From an uncultured Bacilli bacterium (lineage in GTDB: Bacteria > Bacillota_I > Bacilli_A > RF39 > UBA660), in assembly GCA_934155005.1 (NCBI GenBank), contig CAKPGR010000027.1, forward strand, positions 1 to 8,257: a stretch of 8,257 nucleotides of DNA, in the 5' to 3' direction. Shown piece after piece: positions 1 through 6,917 of the stretch (positions within the stretch are counted from its first letter, which is position 1; each line of letters starts with the position of its first letter). The notes under the pieces are model-generated. The model had not been told where the DNA came from. It searched no databases and saw only the letters and a list, made by a program, of their open reading frames with translations. A program made the position numbers and the translations under genes.

Positions 1-834
1 AAGAAGATAATACTAGGAATAATAATAAGTGGAATAATATTTGGAAGTGTAGGAGTATATGCTGGAAGTAATTTTTATGCAAATGGAATATCAGTGAATG
101 TCCCAACAGGATCTAACTTAGGAAGTGATGCAACACTTCAAGGAACTTTAGATGAATTATATAGTATAGCTGATAAATATGATGAATTAAATAAGAAAAT
201 AAATGCGTTAGAAAACAATTCTTTATCACTTGATAAAATATATCCTGTAGGAAGTATTTATATATCAACAAATATAACAACAGCAAGTGATATATCTAAA
301 AAATTTGGTGGAACATGGGAAGCATATGGAACAGGAAAAACATTAGTTGGAGTAGATACAAGTAATACCAATTTTAATGCAGTAAGTAAGACAGGCGGAA
401 GTAGTACAACGACACTTACAACGTCAAACCTTCCAAGTCATAATCATAGTATCCCAGCATTGTCTGGAACAGCTGCTGCAACAGGATCTGGATATAGTAT
501 AGGATATACATCATCAAGTCGTACAACTAGTACTAATGGTAATCATAGTCATTTATATTCTGCCGCAATTGATTCGGCTGGAGGAATAAATGTATCCAAT
601 ACATTTACATTTAGAAATGGTACTACGAGTTTTTTAGGATCATTAGGTTCTTCATCTAATGGTAATCATACACATACAGTACCAGATTATTATGCAAATA
701 GTATAAGTGGTATTGCGAATCATTCACATAGTGTAACAACAAAAGCATCAACAACAGGCTCAACAGGATCTGGAACATCTTTTACGAATTTACCACCTTA
801 TATAACAGTTTATATGTATAAAAGAGTAAAATGA
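1..834 (+). CDS. Membrane-anchored or secreted surface protein with phage baseplate/tail-fibre-type C-terminal domain (5' partial)
   Basis: The frame is open from base 1. The GTG at 94 is internal, because the codons before it encode a hydrophobic segment matching the N-terminus of the next gene; by that comparison only about eight codons are missing. Window residues 3-20 form a membrane or signal segment, followed by Ala-containing possible cleavage sites (VYA, FYA). Residues 31-58 share the motif VNxPTGSxLGSxATLQ...LDELYSxAD with the neighbour. Residues 56-70 (I56, Y60, L63, I67, L70) fit a short coiled coil. From residue 79 onward, the pattern YPVGSIYIS, FGGTWE, GKTLVGVD, TGGS, LPSHNH and the final NLPPYITVYMYKR is the classic phage baseplate Gp10-C/tail-collar-like domain. 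HxH motifs lie at H147/149, H182/184, H223/225 and H241/243; in phage tail fibres such motifs bind metal inside a trimer. No other phage gene is nearby, so I infer a host surface adhesin. It ends at TGA. Confidence 0.8.
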   Translation, partial: KKIILGIIISGIIFGSVGVYAGSNFYANGISVNVPTGSNLGSDATLQGTLDELYSIADKYDELNKKINALENNSLSLDKIYPVGSIYISTNITTASDISKKFGGTWEAYGTGKTLVGVDTSNTNFNAVSKTGGSSTTTLTTSNLPSHNHSIPALSGTAAATGSGYSIGYTSSSRTTSTNGNHSHLYSAAIDSAGGINVSNTFTFRNGTTSFLGSLGSSSNGNHTHTVPDYYANSISGIANHSHSVTTKASTTGSTGSGTSFTNLPPYITVYMYKRVK

Positions 835-836
835 TG

Positions 837-865
837 TTGTAAAAATAAAAGATATTTGTTAAAAT
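837..865 (+). promoter_or_regulatory. Candidate promoter upstream of the second surface-protein gene
   Basis: TTGTAA (837-842) is followed after 17 bases by TAAAAT (860-865), with an extended -10 TG at 857-858. It lies just after the stop of the first surface gene. A transcript starting near 872 would carry the G9 hairpin in its leader, about 50 bases from the start. It was found by eye in A+T-rich DNA, so chance matches are possible. Confidence 0.4.
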
Positions 866-920
866 GATTATGTAAAACAAAATAGTAATATTGACTGAGA
901 GATAAAAAAATTTCAAAGTC

Positions 921-950
921 GGGGGGGGGTATAAAACCCTCTCTTTTTTT
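921..950 (+). terminator. G9 homopolymer hairpin terminator/attenuator
   Basis: Nine consecutive G (921-929) can pair with CCCTCTCTT (937-945) through G-C and G-U pairs, leaving the 7-base loop TATAAAA and then a T-run to 950. This has intrinsic-terminator form. It could end the first surface gene's transcript, or attenuate the second gene if the promoter at 837-865 is real. A competing pairing, GAGAG (897-901) with CTCTC (939-943), could act as an antiterminator. A G9 run is highly atypical here and is a slippage-prone tract. Confidence 0.6.
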
Positions 951-971
951 GTATAGAAAGGATTAAGTTAC

Positions 972-1601
972 ATGAAAAAAATAATAAATATAATAAAGAA
1001 AAATATCTTTGGAGTAATAATTGGAGGAATAATATTTGGTGTCATTGGTGTTTTTGCAGCAACTAAATTTTATGCAAGTGATGTATCAGTAAATGCTCCA
1101 ACAGGATCTAGTCTAGGAAGTAATGCAACTTTACAAGATTCATTAGATGAATTATATAGTCTAGCTGATAGTAGTAATGAAATAAGTTCTTTAAAGATAG
1201 AAGTTAGTTCTTTAAGAGAAGAATTATCAAATTTAAAAACTACAGTAAATGAAAAGGGAAAGAATATATATTGGTATTTTAATGCAAAAACACAAGTTAA
1301 ATCACATACCGATCAAACAATATGCTCTGTTGATTTAACGCCAGGTAGTTATCTTATTTATTTTAATCAAGCTTTTTCTGCAAATTCAATTGGTCAAAGA
1401 GTGGTAAGGTTATTGACTACAATTGATGACTGGGGAACGGCTGATGTGAGGGTGGCAAATCAAAATAATGGAATAACAGAAATGAATATTACAACGCCTT
1501 TAATATTGGATAAAAATAGAACATTATATTTTATAGCAAGTCAAGATAGTGGTTCAACTTTAACAGGCTCAACTATATGCCAAGTTGTTAAATTAGGTTA
1601 A
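972..1601 (+). CDS. Membrane-anchored or secreted surface protein with coiled coil and jelly-roll-like head
   Basis: A 209-residue protein. The ATG at 972 is preceded by AAAGGA (957-962), nine bases away. The N-terminus MKKIINIIKK is basic, and residues 12-29 are hydrophobic with possible signal-peptidase sites (VFA at 27-29, FYA at 33-35), so it may be either anchored or cleaved. Residues 39-66 repeat the neighbour's ectodomain motif. A perfect a/d heptad series I71, L74, V78, L81, L85, L88, V92 predicts a parallel coiled coil, probably trimeric. Residues 98-209 are a beta-rich domain with PGSYLIYFNQAFSA, ITTPLILDKNRTLYFIASQDSG and STICQVVKLG. The last pattern resembles the end of C1q/TNF-like jelly rolls in phage receptor-binding heads and spore-surface proteins. 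The fold is inferred from pattern only. Two Cys (C118, C203) could pair. The likely role is ligand or host-surface binding. Expression may depend on the upstream G9 element. Confidence 0.8.
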   Translation: MKKIINIIKKNIFGVIIGGIIFGVIGVFAATKFYASDVSVNAPTGSSLGSNATLQDSLDELYSLADSSNEISSLKIEVSSLREELSNLKTTVNEKGKNIYWYFNAKTQVKSHTDQTICSVDLTPGSYLIYFNQAFSANSIGQRVVRLLTTIDDWGTADVRVANQNNGITEMNITTPLILDKNRTLYFIASQDSGSTLTGSTICQVVKLG

Positions 1602-1616
1602 AGAATTATCATTTTT

Positions 1617-1646
1617 TTGATATACATGAATTAAAAAAGATATAAA
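1617..1646 (+). promoter_or_regulatory. Weak candidate promoter for the U32 gene
   Basis: TTGATA (1617-1622) and TATAAA (1641-1646) are separated by 18 bases. The -10 overlaps the first arm of the terminator hairpin of the preceding gene. An alternative -10, TATTAT (1675-1680), has no convincing -35 and lies too close to the ribosome-binding site. Low confidence in this base composition. Confidence 0.3.
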
Positions 1647-1669
1647 ACTAATAGAAATATCTTTTTTTT
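1633..1669 (+). terminator. A+T-rich intrinsic terminator after the second surface-protein gene
   Basis: AAAAAAGATAT (1633-1643) and ATATCTTTTTT (1657-1667) are perfect 11-base inverted arms around a 13-base loop, with the T-run continuing to 1669. The flanking A- and T-runs would let it work in both directions. It separates the surface-protein cassette from the housekeeping genes. Confidence 0.65.
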
Positions 1670-1696
1670 CGTGTTATTATATATGTGGTGTTTTAT

Positions 1697-3847
1697 ATGA
1701 AAAAAGTAGAATTATTAAGTCCAGCAGGGAATATGGAATGTTTAAAAGCAGCTATAAATGCTGGCTGTGATGCAGTATATTTAGGTGGATATAATTTTGG
1801 AGCTAGAAATTATGCTACCAATTTTTCTAATGAAGAAATAGAAGAAGCTATAAAATATGCTCATATATATGGTGTTAAAGTGTATATTACAGTTAACACA
1901 ATGATTTATGAAAATGAAGTAGAAGAATTTATAAAATATATTGATTTTTTGCATAAAATAAATGTTGATGCTATTATAATTCAAGATTTAGGAATGATGG
2001 ATTATATAAGAAAAACCTATCCTAATTTAGAAATTCATGCTTCAACACAAATGAATATTCATAACTTTGAAGGTGCTTTATTACTAGAAAAATTAGGAGT
2101 TAAAAGAGTTGTTTTAGCAAGAGAAACAGATCCTAAAATAATCAAAAAAATAAAAGAAGAATTAAATATAGAAGTAGAAACTTTTGTTCATGGAGCTTTA
2201 TGCTTTAGTTACTCTGGTCAATGTTTAATGAGTAGTTTAATAGGTGGTAGAAGTGGTAATAGAGGTACTTGTTCACAGTGCTGTAGAATGAAGTACGATT
2301 TATTTAGCCAAAATATAAAATTAAATCAAGATAAATATCTACTTAGTATGAAAGATTTAAATACTATTATGAATATAAAAAAATTGATTGATTTAGGTAT
2401 AGATAGTTTTAAAATAGAAGGAAGAATGAAAAGACCTGAATATGTTTATTTAATAACTAAATTATATAGAAAAGCTATAGATGGGTATGAAATAACTAAA
2501 AATGATATAATAGAAATGGAAAAAATATTTAATAGAAAATTTACAAGTGGTTTTATTTTAAATGAAAAAAATAATATGATAAATGAAAAAAGACCAAATC
2601 ATATGGGAATTAAAATTGGTAAAATACTAGAGCAAAAAAATAAGACCAAAATAAAATTAAGTAATTTAGTTAGACAAGGTGATGGAATTAGAATTATTAG
2701 TAAAAAAGATACAGGCCTTATATTAAATAAAATTTATAAAGATGGATGTTTTGTTAAAGAAGCAAATGGTATTATAGAAATAGATTTAAAAGATAAAGTA
2801 TATAAAGATGATATAGTAGTAAAAACAACGGATATTCATCAAATAGAAAACTTAAATGAAGAAATGAAAACTAACAAAAAAATTAAAATAGATGTATTTG
2901 TTAAAGTAAAAAAAGATGAATTAATAGAACTTACTTTAAAAGATGATAAAAATAAAGTTACAGTTTATAGTTTAAAAAAAGTTGAACAGGCTAAAACGTC
3001 TATAACTAGTCGAGACAGAATAATTAGTCAAATAACAAAATTTGGAAATACGCCATTTATTGTTAATAAAGTAAATGCTTTTATTGATCCTTTGGTATTT
3101 GTTAACATAAAAGAATTAAATGAATTAAGAAGAAAAGCAGTAATAGAATTAGAAAATAAAAGATTATATCAAATACCATATTTAAAAAAAGAATATAATA
3201 TAGATCTTCCTGATTTTAAGTGTGAACATAAATACTCTATTTTATTAAAAAATAAAGATGATTATAAATTAATAAAGAATTTAAACTTTGAAGATTTATA
3301 TTTGAATAATGTTTTATATAATGAAATAGATGATTCAAGAAAAGTTTTATGTTTACCAAGAATAAATGATTACTTAGAAGAAAAAGAAAATTTACTTCTT
3401 GTAAATGATTTAGGAAGTATTTATAAATATAAAAATGTCATTACTAATTTCAATTTTAATGTTACAAACTCGTATACAGTTGCTTTTTTACATTCATTAG
3501 GCGCTAAAAAAGTTACTCTTTCATATGAATTAAATAAAGAACAAATAGAAAATATTATAAAAAATTATAAGTGTCGTTATAAGAAACATCCTAATTTAGA
3601 GCTTATAATTAACTCTTATCCAGAAACTATGATATCAAAAGTAGATATACTTGGTAAATATAATATAAATAGTGGTTATTTAAAAGATATTTTTAATAAT
3701 AAATTTAAGGTTTTAAGACAAGATAATCTCACAACTATATTTCACTATGATAAAATCACTTTAAATGATAATTATTTTGATCTAGGTATTAATTCTCTTA
3801 GAATTAATATAGAAGATAAAGAAGATATAAAAATACTAAAAAAATAG
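1697..3847 (+). CDS. Peptidase U32 family protein, RlhA/YhbU-type (probable RNA hydroxylation factor)
   Basis: A 716-residue protein from ATG 1697. This start is preferred over GTG 1685 because GTGGTG (1685-1690) acts as the ribosome-binding site at the spacing seen for the other genes, and because the family begins with (M)xxxELLSPAGN. Residues 4-300 are the U32 domain, with AGCDAVYLGG (22-31), DLGMMDY, the signature ETFVHGALCFSYSGQCLMS (161-179), GNRGTCSQCCR (187-197) and FKIEGRMK (238-245). C169, C176, C192 and C195/C196 are candidate Fe-S ligands. Residues about 384-489 match the DUF3656 pattern (TKFGNTPF, ELNELRRKA). Residues 490-716 resemble the extra C-terminal half of Firmicutes homologues (PRI, NVTNSYTVAFLHSLGAKKVTLS), but the usual Cys near YPETM are absent. 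E. coli RlhA hydroxylates 23S rRNA C2501 and TrhP acts on tRNA U34, both depending on Fe-S and prephenate. I infer RNA modification here; which RNA is unknown. Older annotations say collagenase-like protease. Confidence 0.88.
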   Translation: MKKVELLSPAGNMECLKAAINAGCDAVYLGGYNFGARNYATNFSNEEIEEAIKYAHIYGVKVYITVNTMIYENEVEEFIKYIDFLHKINVDAIIIQDLGMMDYIRKTYPNLEIHASTQMNIHNFEGALLLEKLGVKRVVLARETDPKIIKKIKEELNIEVETFVHGALCFSYSGQCLMSSLIGGRSGNRGTCSQCCRMKYDLFSQNIKLNQDKYLLSMKDLNTIMNIKKLIDLGIDSFKIEGRMKRPEYVYLITKLYRKAIDGYEITKNDIIEMEKIFNRKFTSGFILNEKNNMINEKRPNHMGIKIGKILEQKNKTKIKLSNLVRQGDGIRIISKKDTGLILNKIYKDGCFVKEANGIIEIDLKDKVYKDDIVVKTTDIHQIENLNEEMKTNKKIKIDVFVKVKKDELIELTLKDDKNKVTVYSLKKVEQAKTSITSRDRIISQITKFGNTPFIVNKVNAFIDPLVFVNIKELNELRRKAVIELENKRLYQIPYLKKEYNIDLPDFKCEHKYSILLKNKDDYKLIKNLNFEDLYLNNVLYNEIDDSRKVLCLPRINDYLEEKENLLLVNDLGSIYKYKNVITNFNFNVTNSYTVAFLHSLGAKKVTLSYELNKEQIENIIKNYKCRYKKHPNLELIINSYPETMISKVDILGKYNINSGYLKDIFNNKFKVLRQDNLTTIFHYDKITLNDNYFDLGINSLRINIEDKEDIKILKK

Positions 3848-3857
3848 TATTTTTTTT
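3829..3857 (+). terminator. A+T-rich hairpin overlapping the U32 stop codon
   Basis: AAAAATACTA (3829-3838) and TAGTATTTTT (3845-3854) are perfect 10-base arms around an A6 loop, followed by more T to 3857. The second arm begins with the TAG stop codon itself. It has only one G-C pair, so it may be leaky and allow reading into the next gene, which lacks an obvious promoter. Confidence 0.5.
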
Positions 3858-3889
3858 CTTAAAAATAAAAAAATAATAATGGTGATAAA

Positions 3890-4759
3890 ATGATTTTACT
3901 TTATATCGAAAATAAAAGCTTATTAACTAAACTTATAACATATTTTGATAATGAAAATATAGAATATACAACTAATATTAAAGATGATTATAAAGTCGCT
4001 GTAATTGCTGAAATTAATTCTAAGACTTTAAAATTATTTAAAACAAAAAAAGTTATTTTTATAACTTATTTAGAAGAAAAAAATATATATGATAAATTTT
4101 TAAATAATTTAAAATATCAGGAACGTTTAATAAAAATTTTAAATAATTGTTATAAAGTTGTTGTAAGTATTGATTATTTTAAGAATTTATTATCTAAGTA
4201 CATAAAAACAAGAATATATATTTTGTATCAAGATAATCCCATTATAAATTATAAAAAAAAGTTTATTTTTAGAAAGAAAAAATGTATTTGCGTTAATGAT
4301 TTTGATTATGAAAATTTAGATTTTATGTTAGAATTATCTGATAATTTTGATTTTAAATTTTATTATATAGGATATAAAAGAATGAACAAAAAAGAGTATA
4401 GTTTTTATTCTAAGTTATTAGATAATGTTATAAAAATAAAGTATTATGATTACTTCATCTATCAAAAAATATTAGATGATTGTTTTTTAGTTATTGATTT
4501 AAATTCATATAATGATATTAATTATATAAAAATTCCTATTTTAATGAAAAAGAAAATGTTAATTAAAGATAGTGAATATTATCAAAAATATTTAATTTCT
4601 AGTAAACATGTTTATTATTTTAATGATATAAAATCCCTGAATAAAAAAATTAAAAAAATAACTGAAAATAGATTATTAGATTTAACTCTTGATGCATACT
4701 CTAAAATAGAAGATGATGACAAAAAAATATCAACAAAATGTAAAGTAATATTTAAATAA
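3890..4759 (+). CDS. Hypothetical protein, possible degenerate GT-B (GT4-like) glycosyltransferase
   Basis: I do not recognise this 289-residue protein with certainty. The ATG at 3890 follows GGTGAT (3881-3886), a good ribosome-binding site. It is extremely rich in Lys, Asn, Ile, Tyr and Phe, and visibly more A+T-rich than its neighbours, suggesting relaxed constraint or rapid evolution. No signal peptide or membrane segment is evident. The layout suggests two Rossmann-like halves. Residues 1-115 alternate strands and helices (MILLYIENKSLLTKLITYF, KVAVIAEI, KVIFITYLEE, KVVVSIDYF). After a linker, KKCICVNDFDYENLDFML, FKFYYIGYKR, NVIKIKYYDYFIYQKILDDCFLVIDL and the late KHVYYFNDIKSLNKKIKKI run in the order expected of the nucleotide-sugar half of GT4 enzymes. 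The GT4 E-x7-E pair and the glycine loops are not visible, so activity is doubtful. The gap to the U32 gene is 42 bases and to rnr 49 bases, all co-directional. Confidence 0.6.
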   Translation: MILLYIENKSLLTKLITYFDNENIEYTTNIKDDYKVAVIAEINSKTLKLFKTKKVIFITYLEEKNIYDKFLNNLKYQERLIKILNNCYKVVVSIDYFKNLLSKYIKTRIYILYQDNPIINYKKKFIFRKKKCICVNDFDYENLDFMLELSDNFDFKFYYIGYKRMNKKEYSFYSKLLDNVIKIKYYDYFIYQKILDDCFLVIDLNSYNDINYIKIPILMKKKMLIKDSEYYQKYLISSKHVYYFNDIKSLNKKIKKITENRLLDLTLDAYSKIEDDDKKISTKCKVIFK

Positions 4760-4785
4760 TACTATATTTTTTTTGCTAAATCATT

Positions 4786-4804
4786 TATAATATATTAGAG
4801 GTGG
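4786..4804 (+). promoter_or_regulatory. Possible -10 box and strong ribosome-binding site of rnr
   Basis: A perfect TATAAT (4786-4791) lies 17 bases before the rnr ATG, and GAGGTGG (4798-4804) is the best Shine-Dalgarno match in the window. No good -35 is seen at the right distance (TATATT at 4763-4768 is the nearest). If this promoter is used, the 5' leader would be only about ten bases long. The Shine-Dalgarno is secure; the promoter is weak. Confidence 0.35.
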
Positions 4805-4808
4805 ATTT

Positions 4809-6917
4809 ATGAAAGAACAAATTATTCAAATACTTGAAAATCAAGATAAAGCCTTAACTGTTCATGAATTAAATGATATATTAGGACTTACTAGCACAGA
4901 AGAATTTAAAGAGTTATTAAAAACATTAAATGAACTTGAAAGTGAATATATAATTTATCATACTAATAAAGATAAATTTATGCTATTTAAAAATAGTCAT
5001 TTAAAAATAGGAACACTTCTATCGACAAAAAGAGATTTTGCTTTTGTTGATATTGATGGTGATGAGGATGTATTTGTTCATGCTAGTAATTTAAATGGAG
5101 CTTTACATAAAGATAAAGTTATAGTTGAAATAACTTCTAAGGCGGGTTTAAAACTAGAAGGCAGAATTGTTAAAGTTGTTGATAGATCTCTTGATGAAGT
5201 TGTAGGAGAAGTTTATTATAAAAACGGTTATCCATATTTAAAACTAGATGATGAAAAATTTAAAATTGATGTATGGTTAGATAAAAATGATATGAAAAAC
5301 GCTATGGAAGGTCATAAAGTTTTAGCAAAAATACATGGTAAAATTAAAGATAATTTATATAAAGGTGAAATTATAAAGGTTATTGGTCATAAAAATGATC
5401 CAGGTGTTGATATTTTATCAATTGTTTATAAACATGGTATTAATGATACTTTTAGTGATGAAGTTTTAAAAGAATTAGATAGTATTCCTAGTGAAGTAAG
5501 TGAAGAAGAAAAAAAAGGACGTAAAGATTTAACAGATCATATGATTTTTACTATTGATGGTGATGATACTAAGGATATAGATGACGCTGTTGAAATAGAA
5601 AAATTAGATAACGGCAACTACAAATTAGGTGTCCATATTGCGGATGTAAGTCATTATGTTAAAGAAGATTCTGCGCTTTATAATGAAGCTTACGAAAGAG
5701 GAACTAGTGTTTATTTGGCAGATCGCGTTATACCTATGTTGCCACATAAATTATCAAATGGAATTTGTTCATTAAATCCAAATACTATTCGTCTAGCAAT
5801 ATCTTGTGTAATGGAAATTGATAATAATGGTAATATTAAAAAATATGATATTTTTCCAAGTATTATTAAATCAAGAATTCAAATGACATATAAAAAAGTA
5901 AATAAAGTATTAGAAGAAAATATTGTTCCAGAAGGATATGAAGAATATGCTGATAGCCTTAGACTAATGGAAGAGTTATCTAAAAAATTAAGAGCTAATA
6001 AAGTAGCACGTGGATATATTGATTTTGATATTGATGAAGCTAAAATTATTGTTGATGATGAAGGACATGCAATTGATGTAAAATTAAGAGAACGTGGTAC
6101 TGGTGAAAAGGTAATAGAAGACTTTATGATTGCTGCAAATGAATCAGTAGCGTCATATATTTATTATATGGAATATCCTTTTATTTATCGTGTTCATGGT
6201 AAACCAAGTGAAGAAAAAATTAAAAATTTTATTTCTTATGTTGGTGCTTGTGGTTATACTTTAACTGGTAATGTAAAAGATATATATCCAAGTACTATGC
6301 AAAATATTTTAAGTCAATTAAAAGATAAAGAAGAATATCCAATTTTTTCTAGTTTATTACTTAGAAGTATGCAAAAGGCTGTTTATGATACAACTAATAT
6401 TGGTCACTTTGGATTAGGAAGTAAGTGCTATACTCATTTTACATCGCCAATTAGAAGATTTCCTGATACAACAGTTCATCGTTTACTTCATAAGTATATT
6501 TTTGAAGGTAAAAATAGCTTAGATGTTTTAAAAGTAGAAGAAGCAAAACTTCCTTTAATTGCATTACATTCATCAGAAATGGAAAGAGCTTCTGTTGAAT
6601 GTGAAAGAGAAGTTGATGATATGAAAATGGCTGAATATATGGAAAAACATATTGGTGAAGAATATACTGGTATGATTAGTGGAATAACTAAATTTGGAAT
6701 GTTTATTCAACTTCCTAATTTGATTGAAGGCTTGATCAAAATAGATACATTAGCTGATGATCATTATGAATATGATGAGGCAACAATCAGACTTGTTGGA
6801 ACAAAAAATAAAAGAGGATACCGTTTAGGTGATAAACTAGATGTTGTTGTTGTAGCAGCAAATAAAGAGGCACATACAATTGATTTTGAAATTAAGAAAG
6901 ATAAGGTGGTATCATAA
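4809..6917 (+). CDS. rnr: Ribonuclease R (RNase II/R family 3'-5' exoribonuclease)
   Basis: A 702-residue processive 3'-5' exoribonuclease that digests structured RNA and, with tmRNA-SmpB, clears the non-stop mRNA from rescued ribosomes. Residues 1-65 look like the N-terminal winged-helix domain (KALTVHELNDILGL). Residues about 66-125 are cold-shock domain 1 (DFAFVDIDGDEDVFVHASNL) and about 130-195 cold-shock domain 2. The RNB catalytic domain spans about 240-570, with TIDGDDTKDIDDAV carrying the metal-binding Asp set D250, D256, D258, D259 (the D-x5-D-x-D-D spacing of RNase II). LGVHIADVSHYV and HFTSPIRRFPD (R549/R550) follow. An S1 domain is at about 618-695 (GMISGITKFGMFIQL). Length is somewhat below the E. 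coli enzyme (about 800) because the basic C-terminal tail is missing, as is common in Bacillota. ATG 4809 is fixed by GAGGTGG four bases upstream. Its stop abuts or overlaps the smpB start, so the two are probably translationally coupled. Confidence 0.97.
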   Translation: MKEQIIQILENQDKALTVHELNDILGLTSTEEFKELLKTLNELESEYIIYHTNKDKFMLFKNSHLKIGTLLSTKRDFAFVDIDGDEDVFVHASNLNGALHKDKVIVEITSKAGLKLEGRIVKVVDRSLDEVVGEVYYKNGYPYLKLDDEKFKIDVWLDKNDMKNAMEGHKVLAKIHGKIKDNLYKGEIIKVIGHKNDPGVDILSIVYKHGINDTFSDEVLKELDSIPSEVSEEEKKGRKDLTDHMIFTIDGDDTKDIDDAVEIEKLDNGNYKLGVHIADVSHYVKEDSALYNEAYERGTSVYLADRVIPMLPHKLSNGICSLNPNTIRLAISCVMEIDNNGNIKKYDIFPSIIKSRIQMTYKKVNKVLEENIVPEGYEEYADSLRLMEELSKKLRANKVARGYIDFDIDEAKIIVDDEGHAIDVKLRERGTGEKVIEDFMIAANESVASYIYYMEYPFIYRVHGKPSEEKIKNFISYVGACGYTLTGNVKDIYPSTMQNILSQLKDKEEYPIFSSLLLRSMQKAVYDTTNIGHFGLGSKCYTHFTSPIRRFPDTTVHRLLHKYIFEGKNSLDVLKVEEAKLPLIALHSSEMERASVECEREVDDMKMAEYMEKHIGEEYTGMISGITKFGMFIQLPNLIEGLIKIDTLADDHYEYDEATIRLVGTKNKRGYRLGDKLDVVVVAANKEAHTIDFEIKKDKVVS
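6903..6909 (+). promoter_or_regulatory. Shine-Dalgarno that positions the non-ATG start of smpB
   Basis: AAGGTGG sits inside the last codons of rnr. From the end of its GGTG (6908), the in-frame candidate starts are ATA 6914 (5 bases) and ATA 6917 (8 bases). Other genes here have 5, 5, 6 and 7 bases. No ATG, GTG or TTG exists in the smpB frame between the in-frame stop at 6902-6904 and the TTG at 7031. Confidence 0.7.

Larger units (their letters stand above)
1..1169. repeat. Duplicated N-terminal surface-anchor module (copies at 1-174 and 996-1169)
   Basis: The two copies encode 58 residues each and align without gaps, with 39 identical residues by hand count. They cover the hydrophobic segment ending GIIFG..GV, the FYA motif, SVNxPTGSxLGSxATLQ and LDELYSxAD. 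The DNA is also clearly related over this stretch. Similarity stops abruptly after the AD residues, where the two proteins go to unrelated coiled coils and head domains. This is what gene duplication followed by C-terminal domain replacement would leave. Confidence 0.85.

Noticed and set aside
94..834. GTG at 94 as the start of the first surface protein
   Set aside because: The frame is open to base 1, and the codons before 94 encode a hydrophobic segment homologous to the N-terminus of the neighbouring protein.
832..834. TGA read as Trp (Mollicutes code)
   Set aside because: The protein ends exactly at the domain-typical PPYITVYMYKR, and Trp is encoded by TGG elsewhere.
891..935. TTGACT (891-896) paired with TATAAA (930-935) as a promoter
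   Set aside because: The spacer is 33 bases, far beyond what plausible changes in the G tract could correct.
1..1601. A prophage at the left end
   Set aside because: Only isolated tail-like binding domains are present, fused to a membrane/signal segment; no other phage gene is visible within the window. Upstream sequence could change this.
1685..1696. GTG 1685 as the start of the U32 protein
   Set aside because: Those bases are the GTGGTG ribosome-binding site, and the family N-terminus begins at ATG 1697.
1781..1984. Reverse-strand open frame inside the U32 gene
   Set aside because: A low-complexity shadow (Tyr/Phe/Ile/Ser) of a well-conserved gene, with no family resemblance.
4746..4774. 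Terminator after the GT-B-like gene
   Set aside because: There is a T8 run (4767-4774), but the nearby inverted bases do not make a convincing stem.
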